Source: Gnetum montanum
Taxonomy: Eukaryota; Streptophyta; Gnetopsida; Gnetales; Gnetaceae
Assembly: GCA_015680685.1 (NCBI GenBank)
Contig: MNCI01014441.1
Span: 263,834-327,833 of the forward strand
Direction of reading: 5' to 3'
Length of the DNA: 64,000 bases
Shown here: positions 24,265 through 34,729 of the stretch, in pieces
Numbering within the stretch: position 1 is the stretch's first letter
Layout: every line of letters begins with the position of its first letter
The notes under the pieces: generated by a model
Told to the model about the DNA's origin: nothing
Database searches by the model: none
What the model saw: only the letters and a program-made list of their open reading frames with translations
Position numbers and translations under genes: made by a program

Positions 24265-24700
24265 TTTGGTGGACGTATACGTTGGGCGTATACGCTACAT
24301 CTGGAAAACGTAGACTGTGGGCATATACACTAATGTGCTGGGCATATACGGCGGGTGTATACGTTGATGGTGCTGGGTGTATATGCTAGGCGTATACGCT
24401 GATGATGCTGGGCGTATACGCTGATGGTGCTGGACATATACGCTAATGATGCTGGGCGTATACCCTGATGGTGCTGCCTTATGCCAAATCTTGCTCTGTA
24501 GTGGTGTTTTCATGCCATCTTCGGGGATTACATGCTGGGCGTATTCATCGGTTGTACCTGCGCAGCGTCTATGTGAAGCGTGTATGCTGGATGTCTACGC
24601 TGGGCGTATACGCTGTGAATGTCAGGCGTATATGCTGGGACTGCATACTTGGGCGTATACACTGGGCACATACGCTGAGACTACATACTTGGTGAAAATT
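24265..24700 (-). promoter_or_regulatory. AGCGTATACGCT palindrome array in U3 (3' LTR copy)
   Basis: At least four exact GGCGTATACGCT units occur, with many one- or two-base variants (ATATACGCT, GCGTATATGCTG, ACGTATACGTT), joined by GATG(G/A)TGCTGG-type linkers. The core GCGTATACGC is a perfect palindrome. The array lies just upstream of the LTR TATA box on the minus strand, so it is a candidate binding array for the element's promoter. Confidence 0.7.
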
Positions 24701-24823
24701 AAGTATTTTGATCTCTGAAGTTGCCATGTGTGACACCAGATGTAGCTGTGGTCGTCTATGGGTCCCAGGGACCTGCTTCGTATTTAGAGAAGTACTAAGC
24801 TCAAAATTTTATGGTGTTTCATT

Positions 24824-24834
24824 GGCCCCTCTTT
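24824..24834 (-). other. Element T polypurine tract
   Basis: On the minus strand AAAGAGGGGCC runs to three bases from the 3' LTR start. This is the expected position of the plus-strand primer. Confidence 0.75.
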
Positions 24835-26309
24835 GTTGACGCTTGGAGGAATCAACCCGAGAAGCGTCGACAAAGAAGTACAAAACACCACAAGTAACTT
24901 GATAGAGACTTTGTCCGTTGCCACTTAACTAGATGTCATCGCACCGTGTTTAGTGGTACATGGGATTGAGAGACGTAAAATTTGTATCAGGATGGGGAAA
25001 TGGAGATCGTGGGGATTGGAAACTGACCAAGAGATTGTACTTGGGAAAGGGGATGCTCTGGTGTGTATCATGCTGATCCTTGTCAAGAGCCATTGTTTAG
25101 CAGACTCGGAATCCAGACATGCGATGGGCATCCTTTGGCAGAACAGGACTCCTGGTTAGCGTCCAAGAGGTCTTGTTGGAAAGGCCAAAGCCACATGATG
25201 ATGCGTTGCATTCTTTGGAGGAACAGGGCCCTTGTTTAGTGTTTAGGGGGAGCCTGTCGACAGAGAGCCAAAGCCATGCAACTGGAGATTTTTTTGACAT
25301 GAGTACTCTATTCCAAGACAACTGCCTTCCCGCCTGGGGCTTGTGTGGGAAGTGCCAAGTGTCACCTTCTTTTTTTTTCTTTTTTCTTTTTTTGAAAAAT
25401 GTTTTGCTTTGCTCTTGTACTCATGTTCAAGTGCTATGTTGTGTGTTGCCACTACTTTAAACTGTGATAGTGTGCGACAGCATGCTCAAAGTTTTGAATG
25501 TACTGGGTGTGTCAGAGGTGTGTCAGTGAACAAATAGTGAATGTACCAGGAAATGGGGATGTACTAGTGAATGATTTGATTTAGTCTTGCCATGTGTGCT
25601 GTGAACATTATCCCATCTTGCCGCTTGTGAGAAGTGCATTCTTGTGCAAAAACCTCTAGGTGTCATCCTGCAAACACAACTCCAAGGAGATAAGAAAACC
25701 ATTAGTGAATAAGAGTGCTTAGACTTAAATAGCTACAGATGGAACAGAGACATTGGAAAAGATTTCAAGCACTATATATGAATGGCAACAACGTTGGTAG
25801 GATCGTCTGATGGCGAGCAATGCGGTGATTCTGATAAAATTTGAATGTGGCGGTAGATTGAGGAACCAGAGATGAACTTGCCAGTTTATAGTCTTAGTGT
25901 ACTATCATGGGTTAGTTTTATGTCATAACCCATTGGACATTGCCTGTTTAGCATCGTGGCAGATGTTACGTTGCCAGTTTCTAGTCTTAGTGGACCATGA
26001 AGAGGCAAACCAGTTTATAGTCTTAGCGGACTCTGTGTGGATGTGACTATGGTAGTTTACTTGTCATGCTAGACGGATGCTAGTTTATCATCATTGCAGA
26101 CACTGTATGGTATCAGTTTATCATCATGATGCCGGGACGAGCTGTGGTATTAGTTTTAAGTCATAATCTAGGACTGTTCTATGGTATCAGTTTACCGTCA
26201 TGATTCCAGGACGAGCTGTGGTATCAATTTATAGTCGTGATCCCAGGACTCTTCTGTGGTATCAGTTTATAGTCGTGACCCCAGGACTCGCACATACCTG
26301 AGTTTGTAC
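24835..26309 (-). other. T 3' non-coding region with direct repeats
   Basis: No gene. From about 25870 to 26300 a unit of roughly 30-60 bases repeats: CAGTTTATAGTC, then TTAGTGGAC or GTGACCCCAGGAC, then TGTGGTAT. Near 25060-25280 two diverged copies contain GAACAGGAC/GGAACAGGGCCC and CCAAAGCCA. The repeats resemble those that flank the antisense gene near 29.9 and 35.3 kb. Confidence 0.6.
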
Positions 26310-27434
26310 TCAAATATAGAATGGTTTCAGGAACAAGTGATTGGTTGGATTGGCAAGTTCATTCCCTTCCATATCGGCCAGCTTAAATGCTCCATTGTCA
26401 AATGCTTTAGTGACCAAGTAAGGCCCTTCCCAATTGGTTGAGAACTTGTCCGGGTGTTCCTAAATAGCCTTAAGTACAAGATCACCTTCTTTGATAGGGT
26501 GCTTATGAATGTCATGCCGATGTCATTGCCGTTGTTGTTTTTGGTACCACTCGTTCTGATCGAGCGCATGTATGTGTTCCTCCTCCACCGAGTCTAGGTC
26601 AATGACGCCCAGGTCATTGTTTTGCCCATCGTCGAGGAGTCCAGAAAGTGTGATCCTTAAAGATGGTACCTGTAATTCCAAAGGTAAAACAGCTTCTGAC
26701 CTGTAAACAAGACTATATGACGTTTTACTTGTTGAAGTCCGATGTGTAGTACGGTATACCCACAACGCGTATACCAATTGTTCGTGCCATCTTCGCTTGC
26801 TTTGGGTAAGCATCTTTTTGAGTATTGTAATGATGGTTTTGTTTATTGCCTCTGCTTGTCCATTGCTCTGAGGATAGTAAGGAGATGAAAACGAGTGTTT
26901 GATCCCCAGACTTTCACAAAAGGTTTTGGTCTCAGCACTGCTAAATTGTGGCCCGTTGTCAGTGATGATTGTCATGGGAATGCCAAAACAGGTTACAATG
27001 TTTTCAAGAATGAAGTTGCACACGTGTTTAGATGTAAATTTTCGAAGGGGAGCAGCTTCTACCCACTTCATGAAATATTCTGTTGCAGTTATAACAAAAC
27101 TATGCCCCGCAGAAGATGAGGGTGTTATTGGGCCAATAAGGTCCAACCCCCACTTTTGAAAGGGCCATGTGATTTACACCATATGCAACTCATTTGGTGG
27201 AACATGGATTAGATTGCTATGTTTTTGGCAAGTACTACATGTTTTAACCTTGGAGAGACAGTCATATTCCATGTGTAGCCAATAGTAGCCTAAGCGTCTT
27301 ATCTTTGTTGCCATGGCTTTTGGTGCTATGTGTCCTTCACATAGCCCTTCATGTACCTGTTCAACAATGGTTTGGGCATCGGTACTATTAATGCATGTTA
27401 GCAATATGCCTTCGTAGGACCGACAACGTATCAC
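26310..27434 (-). pseudogene. Element T integrase
   Basis: The zinc-binding part (27434-27174) reads VHEGLCEGHIAPKAMATKI, GYYWLHMEYD and CSTCQ. The core (27146-26523) is open and keeps all three acidic residues: MDLIGPITP, IITDNGPQFSS and SNGQAEAINK. The C-terminal part has EGDLVLKAI, a stop, and NWEGPYLVTKA, then HLFLKPFY just before a stop at 26312-26310. One TAA lies between zinc finger and core, another after KQQRQ. It is the best preserved integrase in the window and the only one with an intact DDE triad. The long core of 207 codons without a stop suggests T is younger than its host B. Confidence 0.88.
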
Positions 27435-27447
27435 CTACGAGGGTATA

Positions 27448-29792
27448 CTACTTAGAACGTTTTCGTACTGTGTCCTTTTTTGCATTTGTTAGATGTCGTG
27501 GTGTTTCACCGCATAGAAGGTATTCTTTTATGTCGTCATACCATTCTATTACGCGTGTTGTACTAACAAATGCGATCGGAAACGTATCAAGAGTATCCGT
27601 TATTGGTTTGGCACAACTGATTACGGAGCTCGGTAATGCATGGAACATGTCCGGCGATATGTTTAATGCTAATGTGGCTAACACATCTGCAATAGTGTTA
27701 TCGTTTCTAGAAACGTGTTGCACATTGATGTTTTTGAATCGCCTCATTAAATGTTTTTCCAAGTCACAGTATGGTTGTAAATGTTGGGCTTTGCATGTAT
27801 AAACATCTATGATTTAGTTTAAAACTAGTTGTGACTCTCCTCTGACCACAAGCCGTGTGATGTCTAAAGCCAATGCTGCCGCGAGACCTCTAAGGAGACC
27901 TTCGTACTCTACTATGTTGTTGGTACAATGAAAGTTGAAACGATAAGCAAAGGGTCAGATTTCCCCGGAGGGATAGGTGATGATAGTGGCAGCACTTCCC
28001 CCTCGAGAGGTGGATGCTCCGTCAAAGTTTAGAATAGCATCGTAGTCATTGGGCACTATGTCTATTGCGATTATATTCTCATCTGGAAATTCTGGCTCTA
28101 CTATTGCTTGATCGTGCGTTGGTGACGTGGCCATTTGATTCGCTATAGCTTGACCCTTGACTGATGATTGTGCTATGTAACGCAGGTCAAACTTAGCTAT
28201 CATGGCTTTCCAGCGGGCTATTTGACTCGTTTCGTAAATGTTTCCTGTTATAGCCCTTAGCACATTATCCTTGCAAATTATGTTAACTTGGTTACAGAAG
28301 AGGTAATTTTGCCATTTCCTTAAAGAAAAGACCAAAGCTAAACATGATTTCTCTACGTCGTTGTACTTTTTCTCATGGGCAACTAATGCATGGCTTAAGT
28401 AATATACAGGAACTTCTGTTCCGTCATCTTGTTTCTGGCAAAGCATAGATGCAATTGATGAATTTGAACTGGCGAGGTAGATGTAAAATGGTTTATCATT
28501 TCGGGGTGGATAAACCGTGGGCAGTTGGGCAAGTGTTGTTTTAATGTTATCAAATGCTTCTTGGCACTGCAGAGTCCATTCAAAATGGACGTTTTTGCGT
28601 AACAGGTGGCTCATAGGTTTTAGTTTGTCTGTCAGTTTTTCTATGAAGCACCTGATAAATTGTAATCTACCTTGTAGACCTTGAAGTTCAGTAAGGTTGC
28701 CTGGTGGCCTCAGGTTTGTTATGGCCTTAACTTTATCGGGGTCTACTCGTATCCCTACTTCTGAGGCTATAAATCCAAGCATCTTGCCTGTCTTGATGCC
28801 GAAGACACATTTTTTTGGGTTAAGTCTCAATTCATATTTTAAACAACATTTTAGTACTAAGTCGAGATCTTGTACATGTTGTTTCGATGTTTTTGATTTA
28901 ACCAAAATTTCATCCATGTAGTCGTTGAGTGAGTGTAACATGTAATCGCTAAAGATGAATGTCATCGCTCTTTGATATGTAGCCCTAGCGTTCTTGAGAC
29001 CAAAGGGCATCATTGTGTAACAAAAGGTTCCCCATGGTGTCATAAAGGTTGTCCGAAGCTGATGCTTTGGGTTGATGCGTATTTGATTGTATCCTGAGAA
29101 GCCATCCATAAAAGATAATAAGGCATGCCCAGCAGTCGAGTCAACAAGTTGATCAATGCTGGGTAGGGTAAAATTGTCTTTTATGGTTGCAACATTTAAA
29201 TCCCAGAAATCAATGCATAAGAGAATGCTTCCGTTCTTCTTCGGGACAATGACCATGTTAGATACCCACTTGGTGTAATCAACAGCCCGGATGAAACTAG
29301 CTTGATAAAGCTTGGTGATCTCATTACGAACTGCCAATGTCACCTCGGGTTTAACCTTTCGTGCCTTTTGTTTTACCAGTCTCAATTTCGGATCAAGGAT
29401 AATGTTATGCTGGACAATTTGAGGGTCTAACCCAGGCATGTCAGTGTAAGACCAAGCGAATGCTTTTATGTTTTCTCTAAGCAGGTCCTCAATGTCTTTG
29501 GCTAGTTGCAGTTGTAGTAATGTGCTTAATTTTAATATTTTAATTGCCCCATCGAGCATGGTGATGGGGGTTTTGGTCAACGGGTCTTCGGTGATATTTT
29601 CGGCTTCTATGTCGAGGGATTTTGTCATGCCTTTGTAGTTGTCTATCATTTGCTGTGTTGAGGCTATGACTGCGTCATCTATTGATAAACTTAAGTGGAT
29701 GAGGTTTATGTTAATATCTCTTACAATTTTTCCATATGGTCCATCAATGATTAATGGTGTGGTTAAATGCTGGCAATCCATCGAGCTTGCTC
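27448..29792 (-). pseudogene. Element T reverse transcriptase with dual RNase H
   Basis: An open frame of about 610 codons runs from 29792 to 27955. RT blocks: MPGLDPQIVQHNI, KWVSNMVIVPKKNGS, FMDGFSGYNQIRINPKHQ, TTFMTPWGTFCYTMMPFGLK, and the catalytic box DYMDEILVKSK, where the second Asp of YxDD is Glu. First RNase H: SSNSSIASMLCQK (first Asp replaced), YYLSHALVAHEKKYNDVEKS. Second, archaeal-type RNase H: ILNFDGASTSRGGSA, then after a stop NNIVEYEGLL, LVVRGESQLVL (Asp to Glu) and NTIADVLATLAL (27762-27448). Dual RNase H is the mark of the Tat branch. The start follows a splice-acceptor-like site, so translation would continue from gag-pro on a spliced message. Confidence 0.9.
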
Positions 29793-29830
29793 CTGCCAAT
29801 AAAAAGAGAGCTGAATGAGCTAATGGGTAT
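29793..29830 (-). promoter_or_regulatory. Splice acceptor before T RT (Ogre-type intron end)
   Basis: Minus-strand AGCTCTCTTTTTATTGGCAG ends at 29793, a strong pyrimidine tract and CAG right where the RT frame opens. Ogre elements are known to splice out an intron between protease and RT. The matching donor would lie after the protease frame near 35.39 kb; the best candidate, AAC|GTAACT, is weak and lies past a stop codon. Confidence 0.5.
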
Positions 29831-29874
29831 CATTCTATGTTCTTTGGTAATTTTAAATTATGTGTACATGCATG

Positions 29875-30015
29875 ATGGTGGATTATCATCATACCGGGAT
29901 GCATGGCAGTTTAAGGCCTTACTGGGCCGTAGATGGCAGTTTAACACCTTACCGGGCTGTAATGGCAGTTTAAGGTCATACCAGGCCGTAACAGCAGTTT
30001 ACGCTGGAATGTTTG
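29875..30015 (+). repeat. GGCAGTTTA-GCC repeats (left flank of antisense gene)
   Basis: Four or five units of about 27-30 bases: GGCAGTTTAAGGCCTTACTG, GGCAGTTTAACACCTTACCG, GGCAGTTTAAGGTCATACCA and relatives, each ending GGGCCGTA-like. The same motif family (AGTTTAAGGTCATTTTGG) recurs at 35220-35395 and, in TCAGTTTA form, at 25.9-26.3 kb. Confidence 0.7.
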
Positions 30016-30204
30016 GCGTAAACGCGTGAAATGGAATTCACAGGGGGAGCTGGGACGTAGTAATTTTTGTTTTATTTCATATATATTTTTTATTATTATT
30101 TGAGCAAATTTTAGCTAAAAATAAGTAAAAAGGCAAAAAAGAGGCAAAAAGTAGCAAACTGGGAGGCGGCGGCGTCAGCGACGACAGCAGCGATGGCAGA
30201 GCGC

Positions 30205-30212
30205 TATATAAA
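30205..30212 (+). promoter_or_regulatory. TATA box of the antisense gene
   Basis: TATATAAA in the context GCGCTATATAAAGGGGGGAA, downstream of a GC-rich block (GGCGGCGGCGTCAGCGACG). It is on the plus strand, about 400 bases before the first exon, and independent of the LTR promoters, which fire the other way. Confidence 0.6.
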
Positions 30213-30239
30213 GGGGGGAAAGCTTCATTTGTTATTGTA

Positions 30240-31215
30240 TCATGATTGTAAGAGCGGAGCATAAAACTTTGAGCGTAAAATTTCCAATGTAAGCGTAAAC
30301 TGTAAAACCCCAGCGTAAGCGTAAGCGCGAGCGTAAACAAAAACTCAGCGTAGACGCCACTCAACTAACCCCAGCGTAGATGCCAATAGCTAAACCTTAG
30401 CATAGACACAGAGCGTAGAAGTTCGAGCGTCGGCGTAGAGACTCAGACGCCGGTGTAGAGGCTCAGCATAGACGTAAACAGTTCAAACCTTCAACGTAAA
30501 CTGTCGATCCCAGTGTAGAGGACGTCGAGATAGGCAAAGGCAAGGAAGTGGAAGGACAAGGGAAGAAGGGACTTGACTTGACCTTCATAGAGAAGAGCGA
30601 AGCCATGTTGTAGTGCCTACCTAGGCCAAGGATTCCATCATGGCCTAGATCATCACACAGGTAGGCTCTGATCCTGCCTCTGTTAGTTATTTTTGCTTGT
30701 GCATGTTTCGTAGCATAGATAGTCTCGTAGAGGGCTTCGGCGTATACGCTGAGCATAGAGATTTTGGCATATACGTCGAGCGTAAGGAGTTAGCATAAAG
30801 TCTTGATAGCGTGGACTGTTATAGCGTAATCTGTTTTCAGTGCACAGCGTAAACTCTTTTTCTTGCATGAAGCGTAGATGATTGTATCAGCGTATACGCT
30901 GAAGGCTGTATGGCATATACGCTGAGCGCGAATCAGTTCAGTCTTATAATTATGATTCAACGTAGACCTGTTTTCATGTACACTATTTTTGGTGTAAACT
31001 ATTTGTTGAATGTCTAGCGTAGACTATTTACGCTGGAGGCTTCTATGGCGTATACGTTGAGGGTTTCTTCAGTGTATACGTTGAGCGTGAGAGGTTCGAG
31101 CGACAACGTAAAAAGTTGGTTGTCAGCGTATATGCTGGGTCAGGCAGCATGTACGCTGAGCGTAAACAAATTTTGACAATGTATACACTAGGTTTAGCAG
31201 CGTATACACCGAGCG
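30240..31215 (+). repeat. AGCGTAAACG/GCGTATACGCTG repeats in leader and intron 1
   Basis: Variants of AGCGTA(T/A)AACG and GCGTATACGCTGAGCG occur dozens of times, both before exon 1 and inside intron 1. They are the same palindrome family as in the LTR U3 and in the T leader at 39.65-40.25 kb. They carry no coding potential. Confidence 0.75.
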
Positions 31216-31323
31216 TAAGGGGTTAGAAAACTTTTCTAAGTGTCGGTCTACGATGTGAACTTTGTTTTTTTGCGTTGTTTTGATGCATAGCTGATTTTAC
31301 GATTGCATTCTGTTTGCTTGTAG
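30661..31323 (+). other. Intron 1 of the antisense gene
   Basis: Donor ACAG|GTAGGC and acceptor TTTGCTTGTAG|GG. It is the longest intron (663 bases) and is filled with the palindrome repeats. Phase 2 on both sides fits the FCP1-like frame. Confidence 0.65.
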
Positions 31324-31775
31324 GGATACTAATCCTTTTCTCCTCATCGTTGAGCTCATTGGGGTGTTAACATGGTTTGGCCCCATTGAGGCTGATGAGC
31401 CTACCTTGGACCTAACCATGGACAGCAATGGGGTCTGGTTCAGAGAAGGTGCATGTGAATTTTTGGCCTTCATGCTAGACAATTTTGAAGTGGCGATCTG
31501 GTCGCAGCTAAGTGAACTGGTGGTGCGAAGCTTGCTTGAGGCCATGCTACCGGGGGCCACGGAGGGTGTCATGGTCTTCATAGAAGACATCAACGAGGGG
31601 CCGTTTGTGAATGAGTATGGTTCTTCCCATGGGCCCAGGTCTACATGCCCATTAGCGCGTGTGTGGGCACAATTGCCGCAAGGACAGGACTACCTCAACA
31701 ACACATTATTTGTAGCTGCACGCACACACACACACTATTCCAAAACCCTCCTGGCACAGTGTACCGAGTGGATAG
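31324..31775 (+). pseudogene. Exon 2: FCP1/NIF-like HAD phosphatase domain, nucleophile lost
   Basis: FCP1/NIF phosphatases remove phosphate from Ser/Thr (for example of the RNA polymerase II tail) using an Asp in DLDGTL/DLNG. Here 31340-31369 reads LLIVELIGVL, so the Asp is Glu (31352) and the next position Ile. The second half keeps the order of the family: a EFL-F---NFEVAIWS block at about 31455-31505, GFV-type and LARVW..LP blocks near 31650-31680, and NNTLFV near 31699. The family's paired Asp after NTL (NTLLIDD) is Ala-Ala. A single missing A in 31742-31745 shifts the frame; past it the reading NPPGTVYRVD fits the family and the next exon. It is a dead copy of a host-type domain. Confidence 0.6.
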
Positions 31776-32202
31776 GTAGGACCATTTAAGTTTGTTATTT
31801 CTTTTCACCATTTGGTATTTGTTTCTGTTTTGACATCTGTTTGTTTGTAGGCCTAAAGTTAACCCAGACGGAACGTGTGTTGAGGATGATGGGCTTGCTC
31901 TAGCTCACACTGCTCTAGAGGCATTTATGGTAGGTCCCATCCTTCGTGGAACTGTATTGGGTCAAACGAAGGGTGATATCATTCATTTTCACAAATAGTT
32001 CTCTAGAGCGTTCGCGATGTGCAAAGCTCGTGGATGGCTGCATGAAGATTGGTCAGACAAGGGACCAGTCTTCCCCCGTGACTCTAGTAGCACATCCAAG
32101 TCCACAACTAATGGTAAATGATAACATTTTCTAGATGTGCTAACGTGTTTGTTCAACTATTGGGAGTTATACTGATATGACAATCTCACATTGTATTTGC
32201 AG

Positions 32203-33243
32203 TTGATGTACCTCGTGGCGGGGACCCGGTTACGACGGGCTGAACTGAGACTACGCTGTTGATGAAGTTCGGAGAGGTCAGTAAGGCCCAAAAGTGGTTA
32301 CGTACCCACGCTTCCCCATCCATCGTTTGTTGCTTAGACAATGTCGGCCTCATGGAGCTTTTCATGACCCCGAGCCCTGATGTGTCCATAACAGAAATGA
32401 TCAGGATCGTGGATTCCTTCAATGAATCTTTCTCCTACTACAGCACCCGAATTAAGGGTGTTAAGGTAGTTTTCCATCTGTCTCCTGAGTTCTTTTCAAA
32501 CTTATTTGGGGTACCGGCAGATGGCATAAGTGTAGTTTTAGACAGGGCTCATAAAGAGCTCCAAACGGTGCGTGAATTGGAGGACTGGCTAGGCGTGGGC
32601 AAGGGTGCCAAGGGATTTCCAATGCAAGGGAAAGCAAAGGTTGAGGAGGTAAATGAACTATATCCCCTGTTTAGGGTGCGGGTATTTCCCAAATCCCTTT
32701 CTCAAGTACGAAGTCTTGGGGTTGAGGCTATACGTTTCATGCGAACTATCCTGGAAACCGAAATGCGCTATAATTGGGCCCAATTTTTGTTGTCAGGCAT
32801 GCACAAGGAGATAGTATGATTGCGCTCGAGTGTCGAGGCGCAATCCCACTTCACCTTTGCCTTCTTTGCCGGTTACCTTCGCCACTTCGCCAAGTTTCTA
32901 GTAGTTTGCGCAGATAACAAGTTTGTTCTACAGGATTAGGGTCAACTATCCCGTCCGTGGATCAATCACTTATTTGAAACAGCCAAGTCCCAAGATGCTC
33001 CTGAGGGCATTAATGAGTCTATGTCTATCACGACAGGGGGGTCGTCTGGTACGTCAATCCACACCCATGACAGTTTGGGATTGGAACCGGACGATGTACC
33101 CTATACTACGAGAAGAGCTGAACGGGTCATCAAAGAGACTGTTGGCCAGGCCAAATCAAAGCTAAAAAGGCACGAACGCCCAACTGAGGAAGTCTCAAAT
33201 GTGAGCGAGCCACGGGTGAAGTGTATACGATTCAAGATGCCCG
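32203..33243 (+). pseudogene. Exon 4: plant transposon-associated protein-like region
   Basis: About 347 codons in one frame with three stops (32241 TGA, 32817 TGA, 32937 TAG), each at a place where Trp would fit. Contents: KFGEVSKAQKWLRTHASPS, IVDSFNESFSYYSTRIKGVK, FHLSPEFFSNLFGVPADGIS, then ETEMRYNWAQFLLSGMHKEI and FFAGYLRHFAKFLVVCADNK. The pattern of a charged start, an F(S/H)LSPE--N-LFG(V/L)P motif and a later hydrophobic helical part is typical of the putative plant transposon protein region found in extra ORFs of large plant retroelements. This is a recognition from motif memory, not a search. Confidence 0.5.
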
Positions 33244-33944
33244 GTATGTAGACTTCGCCCGCTTATTGCTTTATTGTTTTCGTTTCGTTCATAATTTTTA
33301 CTTCAATCGCTTACATGTCACTGATACATTTGGCTTGATTTGAGAAGTGAGGAAGCAGGCTTTAGAAACTATTACTAAGGAGGAGGAGACCAACACGGAG
33401 CGAAATAATGAGGAGGAAAATGTGGAGAAGGATCAGGGAGGAGGAACGGAGGATTTGAAGAAGAATACCACAGAAACTAAACCGTTGGATGATCAGGGTG
33501 GTATCGATCAAGTGTTCAGTAGCTTTCTTAAAGGAAAGATGGACTTAGGCGACCCCCCAGAAGGTGACAAGGAGCACGGTATGTTTTCTTTTTATTTTAT
33601 TTTATATTTCTTCGTTAGTTTTCATTTCTATGGTATTTTATTTTCATATTTTTATTTCTTCCAGATGAAGGCAGCGAAACCAGAACGGTGCAGTTAGATG
33701 TACCCATGAAGACAGTTCCCCCTGAGAGGACCATGGAGGTTAGTTCATCCTGCACCCGTGAGCCATTTACTTGAATAGAGATGCCAAGTAAGATGGATTT
33801 TGTGGCTGGAATCGTTGAAGAGGTTGTTGAACGAATTCAGGAGGTCCAACCTGAAATAGGTATAAATGTTTTGAATCATTTGCAATTTTGGAGTTTCACA
33901 CCTTGTTCATGTTGTCTTAACGTTTATTCTTTTCGTGTGCATAG

Positions 33945-34729
33945 GTGCCAAATTGAGGTGGGATCCCTCTGAGAGCATCAGCATAGAGAGTTTACCCACA
34001 CTATCTCCAGAAGTAGAGCAGGTGCCGAGGCCTGTGTATGAGGAGGTGGCGGAAGGTCTTGTTCACAATGCCAAGTCGCTATGGACCTGTAGGCGTTCTG
34101 TCGAATAGTTGTGGCTGTAGATCCAAGCAAAGGAAAAGGAAATCTCCGAATTGTCAGTTGAACGTGACGATCTTAAGGCTCAGTACGAGTTCGCCGCTGC
34201 TAAACTAAGTGGTGATCGCTCTTGGCGAACGTCCGAGGTTACGTATACTAGGTATTGGAACCTACTGAATCGTCATGTGTCACTAACATGGAGAATGGCA
34301 GAGCGCAAGGCCCAAATAGATCTCTTGAACCTCAAATTTCAAGATTGGAAAGCTTTTGCTTCCAAGGTTCGCAAGTGGGGTCAGGATGAGAAGAACCACA
34401 AACATCACTACAAGAAGTCATTAAAGGAAGTGTCCATTGAAAAGCGGCAACTAGAAATGTTTGTGGAGGGTTTGGGTCTATGCTCTACTTTTGATCCTTT
34501 TGCCCAAAACACAACTGTTGAGATGGAGTCGCCTACCAAGGTGATTACAACTGCTTCTGAGGAAGTGTCAGTGGGTGAATTCCCTTTGAAACATCCTACC
34601 TGGTTGGCTGTCGACAAGGGAAAGACTTTAGCAGACGTCGACTTAGTCCTTGATGGGACAGACTGGGCCAGTGCCTCAGAGGAGGAAATCCTTCGTCGAC
34701 TGGAATTTGGCTTAGGGGGATCTCCTATG
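33945..34729 (+). pseudogene. Exon 7: charged coiled-coil-like region
   Basis: From about 34127 the frame has long runs of charged and hydrophobic residues in heptad-like spacing: EKEISELSVERDDLKAQYEF, WRMAERKAQIDLLNLKFQDW, KKSLKEVSIEKRQLEMFVEG. Two TAG stops at 34106 and 34118 precede it. The end EEEILRRLEFGLGGSPM meets the donor GTAAGC. The last exon is a short acidic tail ending PIPDA. A structural or multimerisation role is plausible; no catalytic motif is seen. Confidence 0.55.

Larger units (their letters stand above)
23583..24821 (-). repeat. Element T 3' LTR
   Basis: Starts TGTATTGTCCG and ends TGTTTCA. It pairs with 40304-41505. On the minus strand a TATA box (TATATAAAA) lies at 24176-24168, and upstream of it, in U3, is the palindrome array at 24270-24700. 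The LTR holds short Tyr/Thr/Trp-rich frames on both strands that are only translations of that array. Confidence 0.92.

Noticed and set aside
24265-24700. Regular short repeats with spacers, as in a CRISPR array
   Set aside because: The genome is a plant's, spacing is irregular, the linkers are themselves repeated, and the array lies in an LTR.
24114-24718. Tyr/Trp/Gly-rich frames on both strands
   Set aside because: They are translations of the GCGTATACGCT array in the LTR.
27895-29799. Plus-strand frames within T pol (for example 28697-28921)
   Set aside because: They are shadows of the minus-strand RT/RNase H frame.
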